Part shown: piece by piece, positions 40,857-49,374 of the stretch
How positions within the stretch are numbered: the first letter of the stretch is position 1
How the letters are laid out: every line of letters starts with the position of its first letter
Assembly (NCBI RefSeq): GCF_011045025.1
Contig: NZ_JAAKZX010000040.1
Coordinates: 1 to 56,994, forward strand
Length of the DNA stretch: 56,994 nt
Source of the DNA: Streptomyces ureilyticus
Lineage (GTDB): Bacteria; Actinomycetota; Actinomycetes; Streptomycetales; Streptomycetaceae
Direction: 5' to 3'
The notes under the pieces: model-generated
Database searches by the model: none
The model's input: only the letters and a program-made list of their open reading frames with translations
What the model was told of the DNA's origin: nothing
Made by a program: the position numbers and the translations under genes

Positions 40857-42833
40857 GTGACCGCCGCCACGGATCACAGGGATCACTCCGACCACACCGG
40901 AGACGACGAGGGACACGGGGGCGAGGGACAAGGGGACGAGGGGCCTGGGGATGGAGGACACATGGACGGTGGGCACGCGCGCGTGGACGACGCCGAGGAA
41001 AGCGCCCTCTTGGAGGCCGTGAATTCCATGGAGTCCGCGAATTCCACGGACGCAGACACAGAGACAGCCGCAGACCCAGGACCAGGCCCAGGCGCAGACA
41101 CCGACACCGGCGCAGACTCCGAAGGCTTCTGGGACGACGGGCTGATCGCGCGGCGCGTGTCCGCGACAGACGAGGCGCAGGGGCACGGACAGGTCGTACG
41201 GGAGCCGGTCGGGGAGCCCTGGACGCCGCCTGTGGCTCCTCTCGCGTACGACAGGACGCTACGGTCCCGTCTCGACGCACTGCGTGAACTGGTCGGCCTG
41301 TCCCGGACCCGGCTCGACAGCAAGACGCTCGCCGAGGCGGGGCGGGTCCTCGACGCGGCAGCGGCACGGCGCAGGCTCTCCGGGCAGCACACCGTCGTCG
41401 CGATCGCCGGAGCCACCGGCAGCGGCAAGTCCCAGCTCTTCAACGCGCTCGCCGGAGTGGCCATTTCGGAGACCGGCGTACGCAGGCCCACCACCGCCGC
41501 GCCCATCACGTGCAGTTGGAGCGACGGCGCCGCGACGCTCATCGACCGGCTCGGCATCCCGGGGCGGCTGCGGCGGCGCCCGTTGCAGAGCCCCGAGGCC
41601 GAGGCGCAGCTGCGCGGGCTCGTCCTCGTCGACCTGCCCGACCACGACTCCGCGGCCGTCCAGCACCGCGAGCAGGTAGACCGCATCCTGGGGCTCGTCG
41701 ACGCGGTCATCTGGGTCGTCGACCCGGAGAAGTACGCCGACGCCGTGCTGCACGAGCGCTATCTGCGGCCCATGGCGGGCCACGCGGAGGTCACCTTCGT
41801 AGTGCTCAATCAGATCGACCGACTCCCCGGGGAGGCCGCCGATCTGGTCCTGGACGACCTCAGGCGACTGCTCGACGAGGACGGGATCGCGCTCGGTGAA
41901 TACGGCGAACCGGGCGCGAACGTGCTCGCGGTGTCCGCCCTCACCGGCAAGGGCATCGGTGAACTCCGCGAGGCGCTCGGCCACTTCGTGGCGGAGCGGG
42001 GCGCCGCGGCCCGCCGGATCTCCGCCGACCTGGACTCGGCGGCGGCTCGGCTGTGGCCCGTCTACGCGAACGGGCAGTGGGCCGGGCTCAGCGAGGAGGC
42101 GCGCGACGAGTTCGCCGACCGGCTCGCGGACGCGGTGGGCGCCACGGCCGCCGGAGAGGCCGCCGAGCGCGCCTGGCGCCGCCATGCCAACCGCGCCTGC
42201 GGTACGCCCTGGCTCCGGTTGTGGCGCTGGTACCAGGACCTGCGTGAACCGCCGACCGGGCGCCAGGCCGTACGGACGTACGCCGAGGAGGAGGCCACGG
42301 CGCGCCAGCGGGTGGAGCAGGCGGTGCGTACGGTGGCCGAGCAGGCGTCCGGCGGACTGCCGGGGCCCTGGGCGCAGGCGGTGCGCGAGGCGGCCGTACG
42401 AGGGTCGCAGGGGCTGCCCGAGGCGCTGGACGAGCTGGCGGCAGGGGCCGGCAGTCCGGCCGACCGACCGCCGCGGCCCGGCTGGTGGCCGCTGGCCGTG
42501 CTGGCGCAGGCCTCCATGACCATCCTTCAAGTCATCGGAGGGCTCTGGCTGTTGGGCCAGATCATCGGATTCATGTCACCGAATCTCGGGGTGCCGGTGC
42601 TGCTGATGGCGATCGGCATCGTCGGCGGGCCGGGCATCGAGTGGGCCTGCAAACTGGCGGTACGCGGGCCGGCGCGACGGTACGGGGACGAGGCGGAACG
42701 GCGTTTGCGGGAGGCGGCCGCGGCGTGCGGCCGGGCGCGGGTGCTGGATCCGATGGCGGCGGAGCTGCTGCGATATCGGGAGGTACGGGAGCAGTACGTG
42801 CGGGTCACGGGGGTCGGAACCCCGATCGGGTGA
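40857..42833 (+). CDS. Dynamin-like/YfjP-type GTPase with C-terminal membrane helices, second of a pair
   Basis: 658 residues from GTG 40857, 11 nt after AAGGAG; GTG 40848 overlaps the previous stop but is too close to the site. The first 110 residues are very acidic and His/Gly/Asp-rich (GHGGEGQGDEGPGDGG). The GTPase domain has G1 AGATGSGKSQLFN, switch RRPTTAAP, G3 LVDLPDHDS and G4 NQID. Two hydrophobic helices (about 555-605, MTILQVIGGLWLLGQIIGFM and GVPVLLMAIGIVGG) anchor it to the membrane. Paired GTPases of this kind in Streptomyces have been linked to sporulation septation (DynA/DynB); whether this pair is that system is not certain. ssbB follows. Confidence 0.8.
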   Translation: MTAATDHRDHSDHTGDDEGHGGEGQGDEGPGDGGHMDGGHARVDDAEESALLEAVNSMESANSTDADTETAADPGPGPGADTDTGADSEGFWDDGLIARRVSATDEAQGHGQVVREPVGEPWTPPVAPLAYDRTLRSRLDALRELVGLSRTRLDSKTLAEAGRVLDAAAARRRLSGQHTVVAIAGATGSGKSQLFNALAGVAISETGVRRPTTAAPITCSWSDGAATLIDRLGIPGRLRRRPLQSPEAEAQLRGLVLVDLPDHDSAAVQHREQVDRILGLVDAVIWVVDPEKYADAVLHERYLRPMAGHAEVTFVVLNQIDRLPGEAADLVLDDLRRLLDEDGIALGEYGEPGANVLAVSALTGKGIGELREALGHFVAERGAAARRISADLDSAAARLWPVYANGQWAGLSEEARDEFADRLADAVGATAAGEAAERAWRRHANRACGTPWLRLWRWYQDLREPPTGRQAVRTYAEEEATARQRVEQAVRTVAEQASGGLPGPWAQAVREAAVRGSQGLPEALDELAAGAGSPADRPPRPGWWPLAVLAQASMTILQVIGGLWLLGQIIGFMSPNLGVPVLLMAIGIVGGPGIEWACKLAVRGPARRYGDEAERRLREAAAACGRARVLDPMAAELLRYREVREQYVRVTGVGTPIG

Positions 42834-42838
42834 CGGAG

Positions 42839-42847
42839 TTGTCCACA
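42839..42847 (+). promoter_or_regulatory. DnaA box
   Basis: TTGTCCACA is the exact Streptomyces DnaA-box consensus. It starts 5 bp after the stop of the second GTPase gene and 151 bp before the ssb start. Confidence 0.55.
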
Positions 42848-42904
42848 ACCGGGCGGTAGCCCACAGCGCTCAGCGGGCTCGGGCCGGCGGAGGCAGTCTG
42901 GGAC

Positions 42905-42931
42905 CGCGGCGATCACAGCGCGATCGCCGCG
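42905..42931. other. Hairpin between the GTPase and ssb genes
   Basis: CGCGGCGATC (42905-42914) pairs perfectly with GATCGCCGCG (42922-42931) over a 7-nt loop. It may end the GTPase transcript or act in the ssb leader, 58 bp before its start. Confidence 0.65.
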
Positions 42932-42965
42932 ACAGACGCAGCCGTGCGGGACGGGCCCGCAGGCG

Positions 42966-42974
42966 TGTGGACAC
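42966..42974 (-). promoter_or_regulatory. Second DnaA-box-like site
   Basis: The minus strand reads GTGTCCACA, 8 of 9 with the DnaA-box consensus. It is 15 bp before the ssb start codon, overlapping the leader. Confidence 0.4.
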
Positions 42975-42989
42975 GGGAGGGATTCGACC

Positions 42990-43460
42990 ATGAACGAGAT
43001 GACGGTGTGTGCGGTGGGGAACGTCGCTACGCAGCCGGTGTACCGGGAGACGGCGGCGGGGGCGTCGGCGAGGTTCCGGCTGGCGGTGACACAGCGGTAC
43101 TGGGACCGCGAGAAGAACGCGTGGACGGACGGGCACACCAATTTCTTCACGGTATGGGCCAAGCGGTCGCTCGCGACCAATGTGCAGGCGTCCGTGACAC
43201 TGGGCGATCCGGTGGTCGTCCAGGGCAGGTTGAAGGTCCGCACCGATCAACGCGACGGCAAGACATGGACGTACGCCGACATCGAGGCGACCGCGGTCGG
43301 CCACGATCTGTCGCGCGGCACCGCGGCGTTCCGGCGGGCGAACAAGGGGGAGTTGGCATCGGCCGCGCCGCCCCGGCCGGAGCCGAGCTGGGAAACGGAG
43401 CCGGGAGGTCAGCCAACCGTGGCTGCTCAACAGCAGGCGGAGCCAGCATTGGTGACGTGA
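42990..43460 (+). CDS. ssbB: Single-stranded DNA-binding protein (SsbB-like)
   Basis: 156 residues; ATG at 42990 with GGGAGGG upstream. The OB-fold spans 1-110: MTVCAVGNVATQPVYRET, RFRLAVTQRYWDREKNAWTD, FFTVWAKRSLATNVQASV and LGDPVVVQGRLKVRTDQRDG. It lacks the acidic DDEIPF-type C-terminal tip of the essential SsbA. That absence and the position behind the GTPase pair fit the Streptomyces paralogue SsbB, which acts in chromosome segregation during sporulation. DnaA-box-like sites precede it. Confidence 0.85.
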   Translation: MNEMTVCAVGNVATQPVYRETAAGASARFRLAVTQRYWDREKNAWTDGHTNFFTVWAKRSLATNVQASVTLGDPVVVQGRLKVRTDQRDGKTWTYADIEATAVGHDLSRGTAAFRRANKGELASAAPPRPEPSWETEPGGQPTVAAQQQAEPALVT

Positions 43461-43573
43461 CGTCAGGCACGTCGGTCGAAGTGCGGCTTATCGGCGAATG
43501 TGTCCCAGGCGGTCCCCCGTGGATTTATCGACACTTCCAACTCGGATGCGATCTTGGCGATAACAATTCCGAG

Positions 43574-43590
43574 TCGGATCGGTTATCCGA
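43574..43590. promoter_or_regulatory. Palindrome upstream of the surface protein gene
   Basis: TCGGAT-CGGTT-ATCCGA is an inverted repeat with 6-bp arms, 126 bp upstream of the GTG start, in the 255-bp gap after ssbB. Possible operator; no promoter hexamers could be fixed. Confidence 0.35.
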
Positions 43591-43715
43591 TGGGATGCCT
43601 GGGGAACGTGGTGCGCCTCGTACCTAGGATGCCGGGCATAGCTCTCGGGGCTTCTGATTCTGCTGGTGGGACCGTAACCCCCCACGTCAACGGGTCCTGC
43701 TCGAAGGGGAATTCT

Positions 43716-45125
43716 GTGCTTTCTTCGTTCTCTGCGTTGTCCCTACGCGGGCGAGGTGCTGCCCGCCTCGCGGCGGCGACGCTGGTGTCCGGGCTCGTCG
43801 TGGTGAGCGCGGTGGCCACGGCGGGTACGGCCGTCGCTGCCGCCGACGAGACCCCGCAGAGCCGGGGCGGCGCGACCGCCACCATCGGCGGTCTGAAGAC
43901 GTCCGGGCTTGCCGTCATCCACGACAACGGCGAGGACAGGCAGGTGCCCGCGGGGCTGTTCGAGATGTCCGTCGACAACGGCGGCACTCTGCAGACCTAC
44001 TGCGTCGACATGGACCACCCGACGCAGATGTCCGCCAAGTACCAGGAGACGCCCTGGAGCGGTACGTCGCTGAGCGGCAACCCGGACGCGGGCAAGATCC
44101 GTTGGATCCTGCAGAACTCCTACCCGCAGGTGAACGACCTCTCGGCGCTGGCCGAGCGGGCCGGCGCCAGTGGTCTCACCGAAGAGGACGCGGCGGTCGG
44201 GACGCAGGTGGCGATATGGCGGTACTCGGACGGTGCCGACGTGGACGCGGTGAACCCGAAGGCGGAAAAGCTCGCCGACTACCTGCACAAGAGCGCGCGG
44301 AACGTCGCGGAGCCAGAAGCCTCACTGACCCTGGGACCGCCCGCGGTCTCCGGGCGTGCCGGTGAGCTGCTCGGTCCCGTCACGGTCCACACCAACGCGG
44401 ACAGCGTGCGGGTGACGCCGCCCGCCGACGCGACGAGCGGCGTGAAGGTCGTCGACAAGGACGGCCGGGCCGTCACCTCCGCGACCCACGGCAGTCAGCT
44501 GTTCTTCGACGTGCCCGAGGGTGCCGCGGACGGCTCGGCCGCGCTGACGGTGCAGGGCTCGACAACGGTGCCGGTCGGCCGGGCCTTCGTCTCCGAGAGC
44601 AGAAGCCAGACGCAGATCCTCGCGGGCTCCAGCGAGTCGACGGTCTCCGCGACGGCGACCGCGAACTGGGCCGAGAAGGGCGCGATACCCGCGCTGTCGG
44701 CCGAGAAGAACTGCGCGAAGGGAGCCGTGGACATCACGGCGGCCAACGCGGGGGACGAGCCGTTCACCTTCGAGCTGATGGGGGCCCAGCACACCATAGA
44801 GGCGGGCGTGTCGCAGACCGTGACGATTCCGCTGCAGGAGGACCAGGCGTACGACTTCACGATCAGAGGGCCGAACGGCTACGAGAAGCGGTTCAAGGGC
44901 GTCCTCGACTGCCAGACGCAGAGCAGCGGCGCGGGCGGTGAGACCACGCAGACGCTGAGCGAACCGAGCCCGGCCACAGTCGGCGGCACCTCCACCGGCG
45001 GCACCGACCTCGCCGAGACCGGCGGCTCCAGCGCCACCCCGGTGATGATCGAGATCGCGATCGCCCTGCTCGTGATCGGCGGCACCGCGCTGCTCCTCGT
45101 CCACAAGAAGAAGCCTCAGGGCTGA
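43716..45125 (+). CDS. Thioester (TQXA) surface protein with LAETG sortase signal
   Basis: 469 residues from GTG 43716 (GAAGGGG 6 nt upstream). The signal peptide is about 1-42. The TQXA thioester domain has Cys96 in TYCVDMD and Gln164 in VGTQVAIW, the pair that forms an internal thioester able to bind host or surface amines. Two beta-rich domains follow. The cell-wall sorting signal is LAETG (432-436), a hydrophobic helix and the tail HKKKPQG. LAxTG is the signal for class E sortases, which in Streptomyces display proteins on aerial hyphae. No sortase gene is in the window. Confidence 0.88.
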   Translation: MLSSFSALSLRGRGAARLAAATLVSGLVVVSAVATAGTAVAAADETPQSRGGATATIGGLKTSGLAVIHDNGEDRQVPAGLFEMSVDNGGTLQTYCVDMDHPTQMSAKYQETPWSGTSLSGNPDAGKIRWILQNSYPQVNDLSALAERAGASGLTEEDAAVGTQVAIWRYSDGADVDAVNPKAEKLADYLHKSARNVAEPEASLTLGPPAVSGRAGELLGPVTVHTNADSVRVTPPADATSGVKVVDKDGRAVTSATHGSQLFFDVPEGAADGSAALTVQGSTTVPVGRAFVSESRSQTQILAGSSESTVSATATANWAEKGAIPALSAEKNCAKGAVDITAANAGDEPFTFELMGAQHTIEAGVSQTVTIPLQEDQAYDFTIRGPNGYEKRFKGVLDCQTQSSGAGGETTQTLSEPSPATVGGTSTGGTDLAETGGSSATPVMIEIAIALLVIGGTALLLVHKKKPQG

Positions 45126-45214
45126 GAGGCGAGTGACTGAATGCCTCCCAGTGCCTCGGGGCTGAGCGATGCATGACCGCACCTTGACAACTGCACAGTG
45201 AGGGACCGTGTGCG

Positions 45215-45793
45215 TCAGCGGCACCGGTTGGGGTGGCTGATGTCGAGGACGAAGCGCTCCGGGGAGTGCAGCTTGAAGGCCTTGTACGTGGGCTTGGTGT
45301 GGAACGCGGCTCCGAACGAGACCGTGCCCTCGAAGTCGCCGGTCAGGGCGAGGCCCTTGAGCTTGGGCAGGTGGATCTTCAGCAGCCTTGGCCCCTGGTA
45401 GACCGACCGGCCCGCCTCGTTGTGCGCGGCGGCGGGGGAGAGCTTGATCTCCAGGAAGTGCTTGCCGGTGAGCGGGACCTTCGCTCCGGTTCCGTCGTAG
45501 CGCAGCTCCCTGACCGGCTTAACGGTGACCGGGGGCATGGTGCCCCGGACGTCGATGACGATCCGGTCGTACGAACAGTGCCCGCCCCAGCGGGCGTTGA
45601 CGACGAGTGCGGTTGCGGGGGTCTGCCGGGACGCCTCGGCGTGTGCGGAAGCGGAGGCAGGGGCGGAGGCCGAGCCAGAGCCAGCGACAGAGGCTGAGGC
45701 TGAGGCTGAGGCTGAGGCGGGAATCGTGGTGCCGACTGCGGCGGTGAGAAGGATGCCTGCGGCGAGGGCCGCGCGCGATGGATGGTGTTGCAT
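45215..45793 (-). CDS. Secreted AMIN-like domain protein
   Basis: 192 residues. A signal peptide (about 1-27) is followed by a low-complexity Ala/Ser linker partly encoded by a 6-bp repeat, then a beta-rich domain. The domain has ARWGGHCSYDRIVIDVRGT, PLTGKHFLEIKLSPAAAHN and SPERFVLDISHP, the pattern of actinobacterial AMIN-like proteins. Cysteines in the HCSYD motif and the C-terminal NRCR may form a disulphide. AMIN domains target proteins to the envelope. It is convergent with the TQXA protein gene. Confidence 0.75.
   Translation of the reverse strand: MQHHPSRAALAAGILLTAAVGTTIPASASASASASVAGSGSASAPASASAHAEASRQTPATALVVNARWGGHCSYDRIVIDVRGTMPPVTVKPVRELRYDGTGAKVPLTGKHFLEIKLSPAAAHNEAGRSVYQGPRLLKIHLPKLKGLALTGDFEGTVSFGAAFHTKPTYKAFKLHSPERFVLDISHPNRCR
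45691..45718. repeat. 6-bp tandem repeat in the Ala/Ser linker
   Basis: AGGCTG repeats four times plus AGGC. On the coding strand this encodes alternating Ser-Ala residues. Length variation would be in frame. Confidence 0.85.
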
Positions 45794-45945
45794 GACGCCC
45801 CCGATTTCTCCTGGTGAGGGGCAGCGATTTCATTATGTGTGACATCCGGACGGGCCGTACGGTTGCATTGCTTGTGGTGTGATTCGCCGGATTTTCCGAG
45901 CCTGGGATTTCCGGGCCTGGGTTTCCGGACGTAGCACCGGACGGG

Positions 45946-46432
45946 TCAGTCGTCCGAGGCCAGCTCCGCCGGTACGGCGATGACGTCCACGAGGGCGTCG
46001 CCGCGCAGCGCGGTCAGTGCGAGTGGCCGTCCGATGGCGTCCTCGAGCATCAGCCGCTGGAGGGCCTGTGCGCTGGTGACCGGCTCGTCGTGAGCGGTGA
46101 GCAGCAGGTCGCCGGCGCGCAGCCCGGCGCGGGCGGCGGGCGAGGCGGGTACGACCTCGACGATGCGCAGGCCGGTGCGCTGGTCCAGCCGTGCCCGGAG
46201 TGGTGGCGGCAGCGGTGCGGGCGTACCGGCGAGGCCGAGGTAGGCGCGGCGGACCCGGCCGTCGGCGAGCAGGGCGGCGACGATCCGCCGGCTGGTGTCG
46301 TTCACCGGGATCGCGAGGCCGAGGCCGATTTCGGCTGTAGCGCCGGTGCGCGACGTTCAGGGCCGCCATCTTCGGAGTGAGCTCGGCGGCGACCGAGACG
46401 ACGACCTGGGAGTAAGCCGCGCAAGGTTGTAA
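45946..46432 (-). pseudogene. Remnant of an HtrA-like serine protease gene
   Basis: The 3' part (45946 to about 46342) encodes EIGLGLAIPV, NDTSRRIVAALLADGRVRRA and a PDZ domain (GLRIVEVVPASPAARAGLRA, GDLLLTAHDEP), typical of the C-terminal half of trypsin-like S1C proteases. Just upstream, in another frame, lies AYSQVVVSVAAELTPKMAAL, resembling the start of the same kind of protein. The catalytic core between them (His/Asp/Ser, with GNSGG) is absent, the frames do not match and a stop bounds the 5' piece. An ATG-like GTG start inside the PDZ part (46305) could still give a 119-residue PDZ protein, but no ribosome site supports it. Confidence 0.7.
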
Positions 46433-46474
46433 TCATGTAATTCGAAACCTTGGGCAAGCCGAAAGGGTCGACTC

Positions 46475-46570
46475 GTGGCCGAGACAGTCTCCGAGCCCGA
46501 CCGCTCCCGCGGGGAGCAGGCCGCGCTCGACACGTTGTGGCCGGTGATATGGCGAAGGACGAGGGCCTGA
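46475..46570 (+). pseudogene. Short N-terminal stub of an unidentified gene
   Basis: GTG at 46475 has GAAAGGG 7 nt upstream and opens a 31-codon frame (VAETVSEPDRSRGEQAALDT...) ending in TGA. It looks like the start of a gene whose body was lost. It sits between the protease remnant and the VOC gene, in a patch of decayed sequence. Confidence 0.4.
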
Positions 46571-46584
46571 GGCCGCCCCACCGG

Positions 46585-46989
46585 CTAATCGTCGAGTTCG
46601 GTGAAGAGGGTCAGCTGGAGGGCGGCCGGGGCCTCGAGCCGGGAGTTCAGGGAGTTCCAGGGGGTGCGGGTCGGCTCGGCGAGCACCCGGGCTCCGGCAG
46701 CGGCCAGCTGCGACGTGGTGGTGGCGGAGTCGTCGACCTGGAAGGCGACCCGGATGTGGCCGGCGACCCGCTGTCCGACCTCGACTTCGTCGATGAAGGC
46801 GGCGTGGTTCGGATCCGTCAGCTCCAGCGTGGCCCGGCCGGCGTCGAGGATGGTGACCCGTCCGCCGGGGGAGGAGAACGCGCCGCGCTCGGTCAGTCCG
46901 AGGACGTCGCGATAGAAGTGCAGCGCCGCGTCGTAGTCGGCTGCCGTGACCACCAGGCGGAGTTCGCGTACGGCGGGTTCGTCGGGCAT
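46585..46989 (-). CDS. VOC-family (glyoxalase/bleomycin-resistance-like) protein
   Basis: 134 residues; ATG at 46989 with GAGGAG upstream. One VOC unit pair is seen: ELRLVVTAADYDAALHFYRD, VLGLTERGAF, then VTILDAGRATLELTD and the second half GHIRVAFQVDDSATTTSQLA. The family includes glyoxalases, dioxygenases and antibiotic-binding proteins; metal ligands cannot be assigned surely. It is a single gene. Confidence 0.8.
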   Translation of the reverse strand: MPDEPAVRELRLVVTAADYDAALHFYRDVLGLTERGAFSSPGGRVTILDAGRATLELTDPNHAAFIDEVEVGQRVAGHIRVAFQVDDSATTTSQLAAAGARVLAEPTRTPWNSLNSRLEAPAALQLTLFTELDD

Positions 46990-47455
46990 ATCGGCTCCTC
47001 GCAGATCTCGAACGTGACCAGGGACGCCCCCAGCCTGCCGCTCCGGGAGGGGGCCCGGCGCCCCGGCGGTACAACCCTCCTGTGTCCATCCGGATTCCAA
47101 CTCCCTTCCATGGTCAGTCGCTTGCGTCGTCCGCAGACTCGCGAGGCGGGCGCGGCGGCGGCTCCGTCCTCGCCCTGTGGCGTGCCCTCGTGGCCGCACG
47201 CGAACTCAGCACCGCCAGCGGCAAGCCCCTCACCGCGTTCACCACCGCCAGCGCGGACCAGCAGGACGCCCCGTACGACAGCGCCGCCCGAAACCGAACG
47301 GTAACCGTGGTGATCACACCCGTGTAGCAGAGTGGTACGAACGGGCCCCGGACCGATCACAGGCAGCCACCGACTGGCTAGACTTCGGGCCTCGTGCCCT
47401 CGGGCACGTGATCGCGCCACGTACGGGCCATGCCGTTCCCGAAGGGTTTCGACGC
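46990..47455. other. Leader region of the osmoprotectant operon, with uncertain short frames
   Basis: 466 bp. A plus-strand frame (GTG 47082 to TAG 47327, 81 codons) ends DSAARNRTVTVVITPV, faintly like the C-terminus of an OmpA-type domain, and a minus-strand frame (47114-47317) encodes a hydrophobic 67-residue peptide. They overlap, neither has a good ribosome site, and neither is called as a gene. Confidence 0.35.
47393..47408. promoter_or_regulatory. 16-bp palindrome before the osmoprotectant operon
   Basis: CGTGCCC-TC-GGGCACG has perfect 7-bp arms and lies 47 bp upstream of the TTG start of the ATPase gene. It is a candidate operator. Confidence 0.45.
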
Positions 47456-48634
47456 TTGATAGCCATCGAAGAGGTCAGCAAGCGGTACGCCGACGGCACG
47501 GTGGCCGTCGATCGCCTGTCCCTTGAGATTCCGAATCACTCCATCACCGTGCTGGTCGGGCCTTCGGGGTGCGGCAAGACCACCACGCTGCGCATGATCA
47601 ACCGCATGATCGAGCCCAGCAGCGGCACGATCCGGGTGAACGGTGAGGACGTCCAGCGTCAGCCGGTCAACGCCCTGCGCCGTTCCATGGGTTACGTCAT
47701 CCAGAACGCCGGGCTCTTCCAGCACCGCACCATCATCGACAACATCGCCACGGTGCCCCGGCTGCTGGGCTGGTCCAAGCAGCGCGCCCGCGCCCGCGCG
47801 GCCGAGCTCATGGAACGCGTCGGCCTCGACAAAGACATGGCCCGCCGCTACCCGTACCAGCTCTCCGGCGGCCAGCAGCAGCGGGTCGGCGTGGCCCGTG
47901 CGCTGGCCGCGGACCCGCCGATCCTGCTGATGGACGAGCCGTTCTCGGCGGTCGACCCGGTCGTCCGCCGGGGGTTGCAGGAGGAGTTGCTGCGTATTCA
48001 GGGCGAGCTCGGCAAGGCGATCGTGTTCGTCACGCACGACATGGACGAGGCCATCACGATCGGCGACCGGATCGCCGTACTGCGCAAGGGCGGCCGGCTC
48101 GCCCAGTTCGCGGCGCCGGACGAGCTGTTGTCGTCGCCCGCCGACGAGTTCGTGGAGGAGTTCTTGGGCGGCGACCGGGGCATCCGCGGACTGTCGTTCC
48201 TGTCCACGGGCGACCTCGAGCTCGACCGCTCCCGGGTCTTCCCGATCGACGCCGACCGGCAGCGGATCGCCCAGGCGACGAGCGCTCAACCCGCCGATGC
48301 CCAGCCGGTTCTCGTCACCGACATCGACGGCAAGCCCATCGGCTGGACCGACCCCGCGGCCTGGAACGGCGACGCCGGGACCCTGACGCCGTACGGGCAG
48401 AGCTTCGAGATCGGCCGGGACTCCCTGCGGATCGCCCTGGACCGGGCGGTCCTCTCGACCACCGGTCACGCGGTCGCCGTGGACGGTTCGGGACGCGTGC
48501 TGGGCATCGCCGGTCAGGAGACCATCTCCGCCGCGATCCGCGCCGCCCGCCGGCAGCACGCCGCCGGCTCCGCTGCCTCCGGGCAGGGCAAGGACTCCCC
48601 GCAGGACCCGCCCCCGGTGAAGGCCACCCGATGA
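47456..48634 (+). CDS. Osmoprotectant (glycine betaine/choline-type) ABC transporter ATPase
   Basis: 392 residues from TTG 47456 (LIAIEEVSKRY), chosen because GAAGGG lies 9 nt upstream and homologues start here. Walker A is VGPSGCGKTTTLRM, the Q-loop YVIQNAGLF, the signature YQLSGGQQQRVGVARAL, Walker B ILLMDEPFSAVDP and the switch His in VFVTHDMDE. The C-terminal 130 residues (FPIDADRQRI, VLVTDIDGKPIGWTDPAAW) form a CBS-like regulatory part, as in OpuCA/ProV proteins, which sense ionic strength. First gene of an operon with two permeases. Confidence 0.88.
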   Translation: MIAIEEVSKRYADGTVAVDRLSLEIPNHSITVLVGPSGCGKTTTLRMINRMIEPSSGTIRVNGEDVQRQPVNALRRSMGYVIQNAGLFQHRTIIDNIATVPRLLGWSKQRARARAAELMERVGLDKDMARRYPYQLSGGQQQRVGVARALAADPPILLMDEPFSAVDPVVRRGLQEELLRIQGELGKAIVFVTHDMDEAITIGDRIAVLRKGGRLAQFAAPDELLSSPADEFVEEFLGGDRGIRGLSFLSTGDLELDRSRVFPIDADRQRIAQATSAQPADAQPVLVTDIDGKPIGWTDPAAWNGDAGTLTPYGQSFEIGRDSLRIALDRAVLSTTGHAVAVDGSGRVLGIAGQETISAAIRAARRQHAAGSAASGQGKDSPQDPPPVKATR

Positions 48635-49374
48635 ACGGCTTCTTCGACATCCCGAGCGACCTCCAGAGCAGCTATCTCGGCCTGATCTCCACGCACTTGC
48701 AGGAGGCCCTGATCCCGGTGCTCGTCGGGTTCCTGCTGTCGCTGCCGATCGGTCTGCTGTGCGTCCGGGTCCGCTGGCTCTACCCGCCGGTGCTGTGGAC
48801 CACCACGGTGATCTACGCGATCCCTTCGCTGGCCTTCTTCGTGGTGCTCATCGACTACACCGGGCTGAGCAAGCTCACGGTGATGATCCCGCTGTGCCTG
48901 TACAGCCTGGTCGTCCTCGTCCCGTCGGTCGTCGACGGCATCCGGTCGGTTCCCGAGGAGACGAACGCCGCCGCCTCGGCGATGGGCATCGGGCTCGTAC
49001 GCCGCTATGTCCAGGTCCAACTGCCCATCGCCGTACCCGCGATCATCGCCGGACTGAGGGTGGCCGCCGCCTCCAGCATCAGCCTGGTCAGCGTCGGCGC
49101 GCTGATCGGCAACCAGGGCGCCCTGGGCAATCTGCTGACCACGGCACTGCTCTACCAGCGCCCCGTCCTGGCCCTGAACTCGGTGGTCACCACCGCCGTA
49201 CTCGCCGTGCTGGTCGACGCCCTGCTCGTCCTCGCGCGTCGGCTGCTCACCCCCTGGATGCCGCCCTCCGACAGCAAGGCCAGGCGCACGGCCCTGCGCA
49301 CCGCCGCGGGCCCCACGGCGCCGGACACGTCCACAACGGCGGGCGCCGCCCGCGCACCGGAGCGCGTCTCGTGA
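48631..49374 (+). CDS. Osmoprotectant ABC transporter permease
   Basis: 247 residues, about five or six helices. The ATG at 48631 overlaps the ATPase stop by 4 nt. The permease coupling motif is EETNAAASAMGIGLVRRYVQ followed by LPIAVPAIIAGLRVAAASS, typical of OpuCB/YehY-type proteins. The C-terminal 40 residues are a low-complexity cytoplasmic tail. Confidence 0.87.
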   Translation: MNGFFDIPSDLQSSYLGLISTHLQEALIPVLVGFLLSLPIGLLCVRVRWLYPPVLWTTTVIYAIPSLAFFVVLIDYTGLSKLTVMIPLCLYSLVVLVPSVVDGIRSVPEETNAAASAMGIGLVRRYVQVQLPIAVPAIIAGLRVAAASSISLVSVGALIGNQGALGNLLTTALLYQRPVLALNSVVTTAVLAVLVDALLVLARRLLTPWMPPSDSKARRTALRTAAGPTAPDTSTTAGAARAPERVS

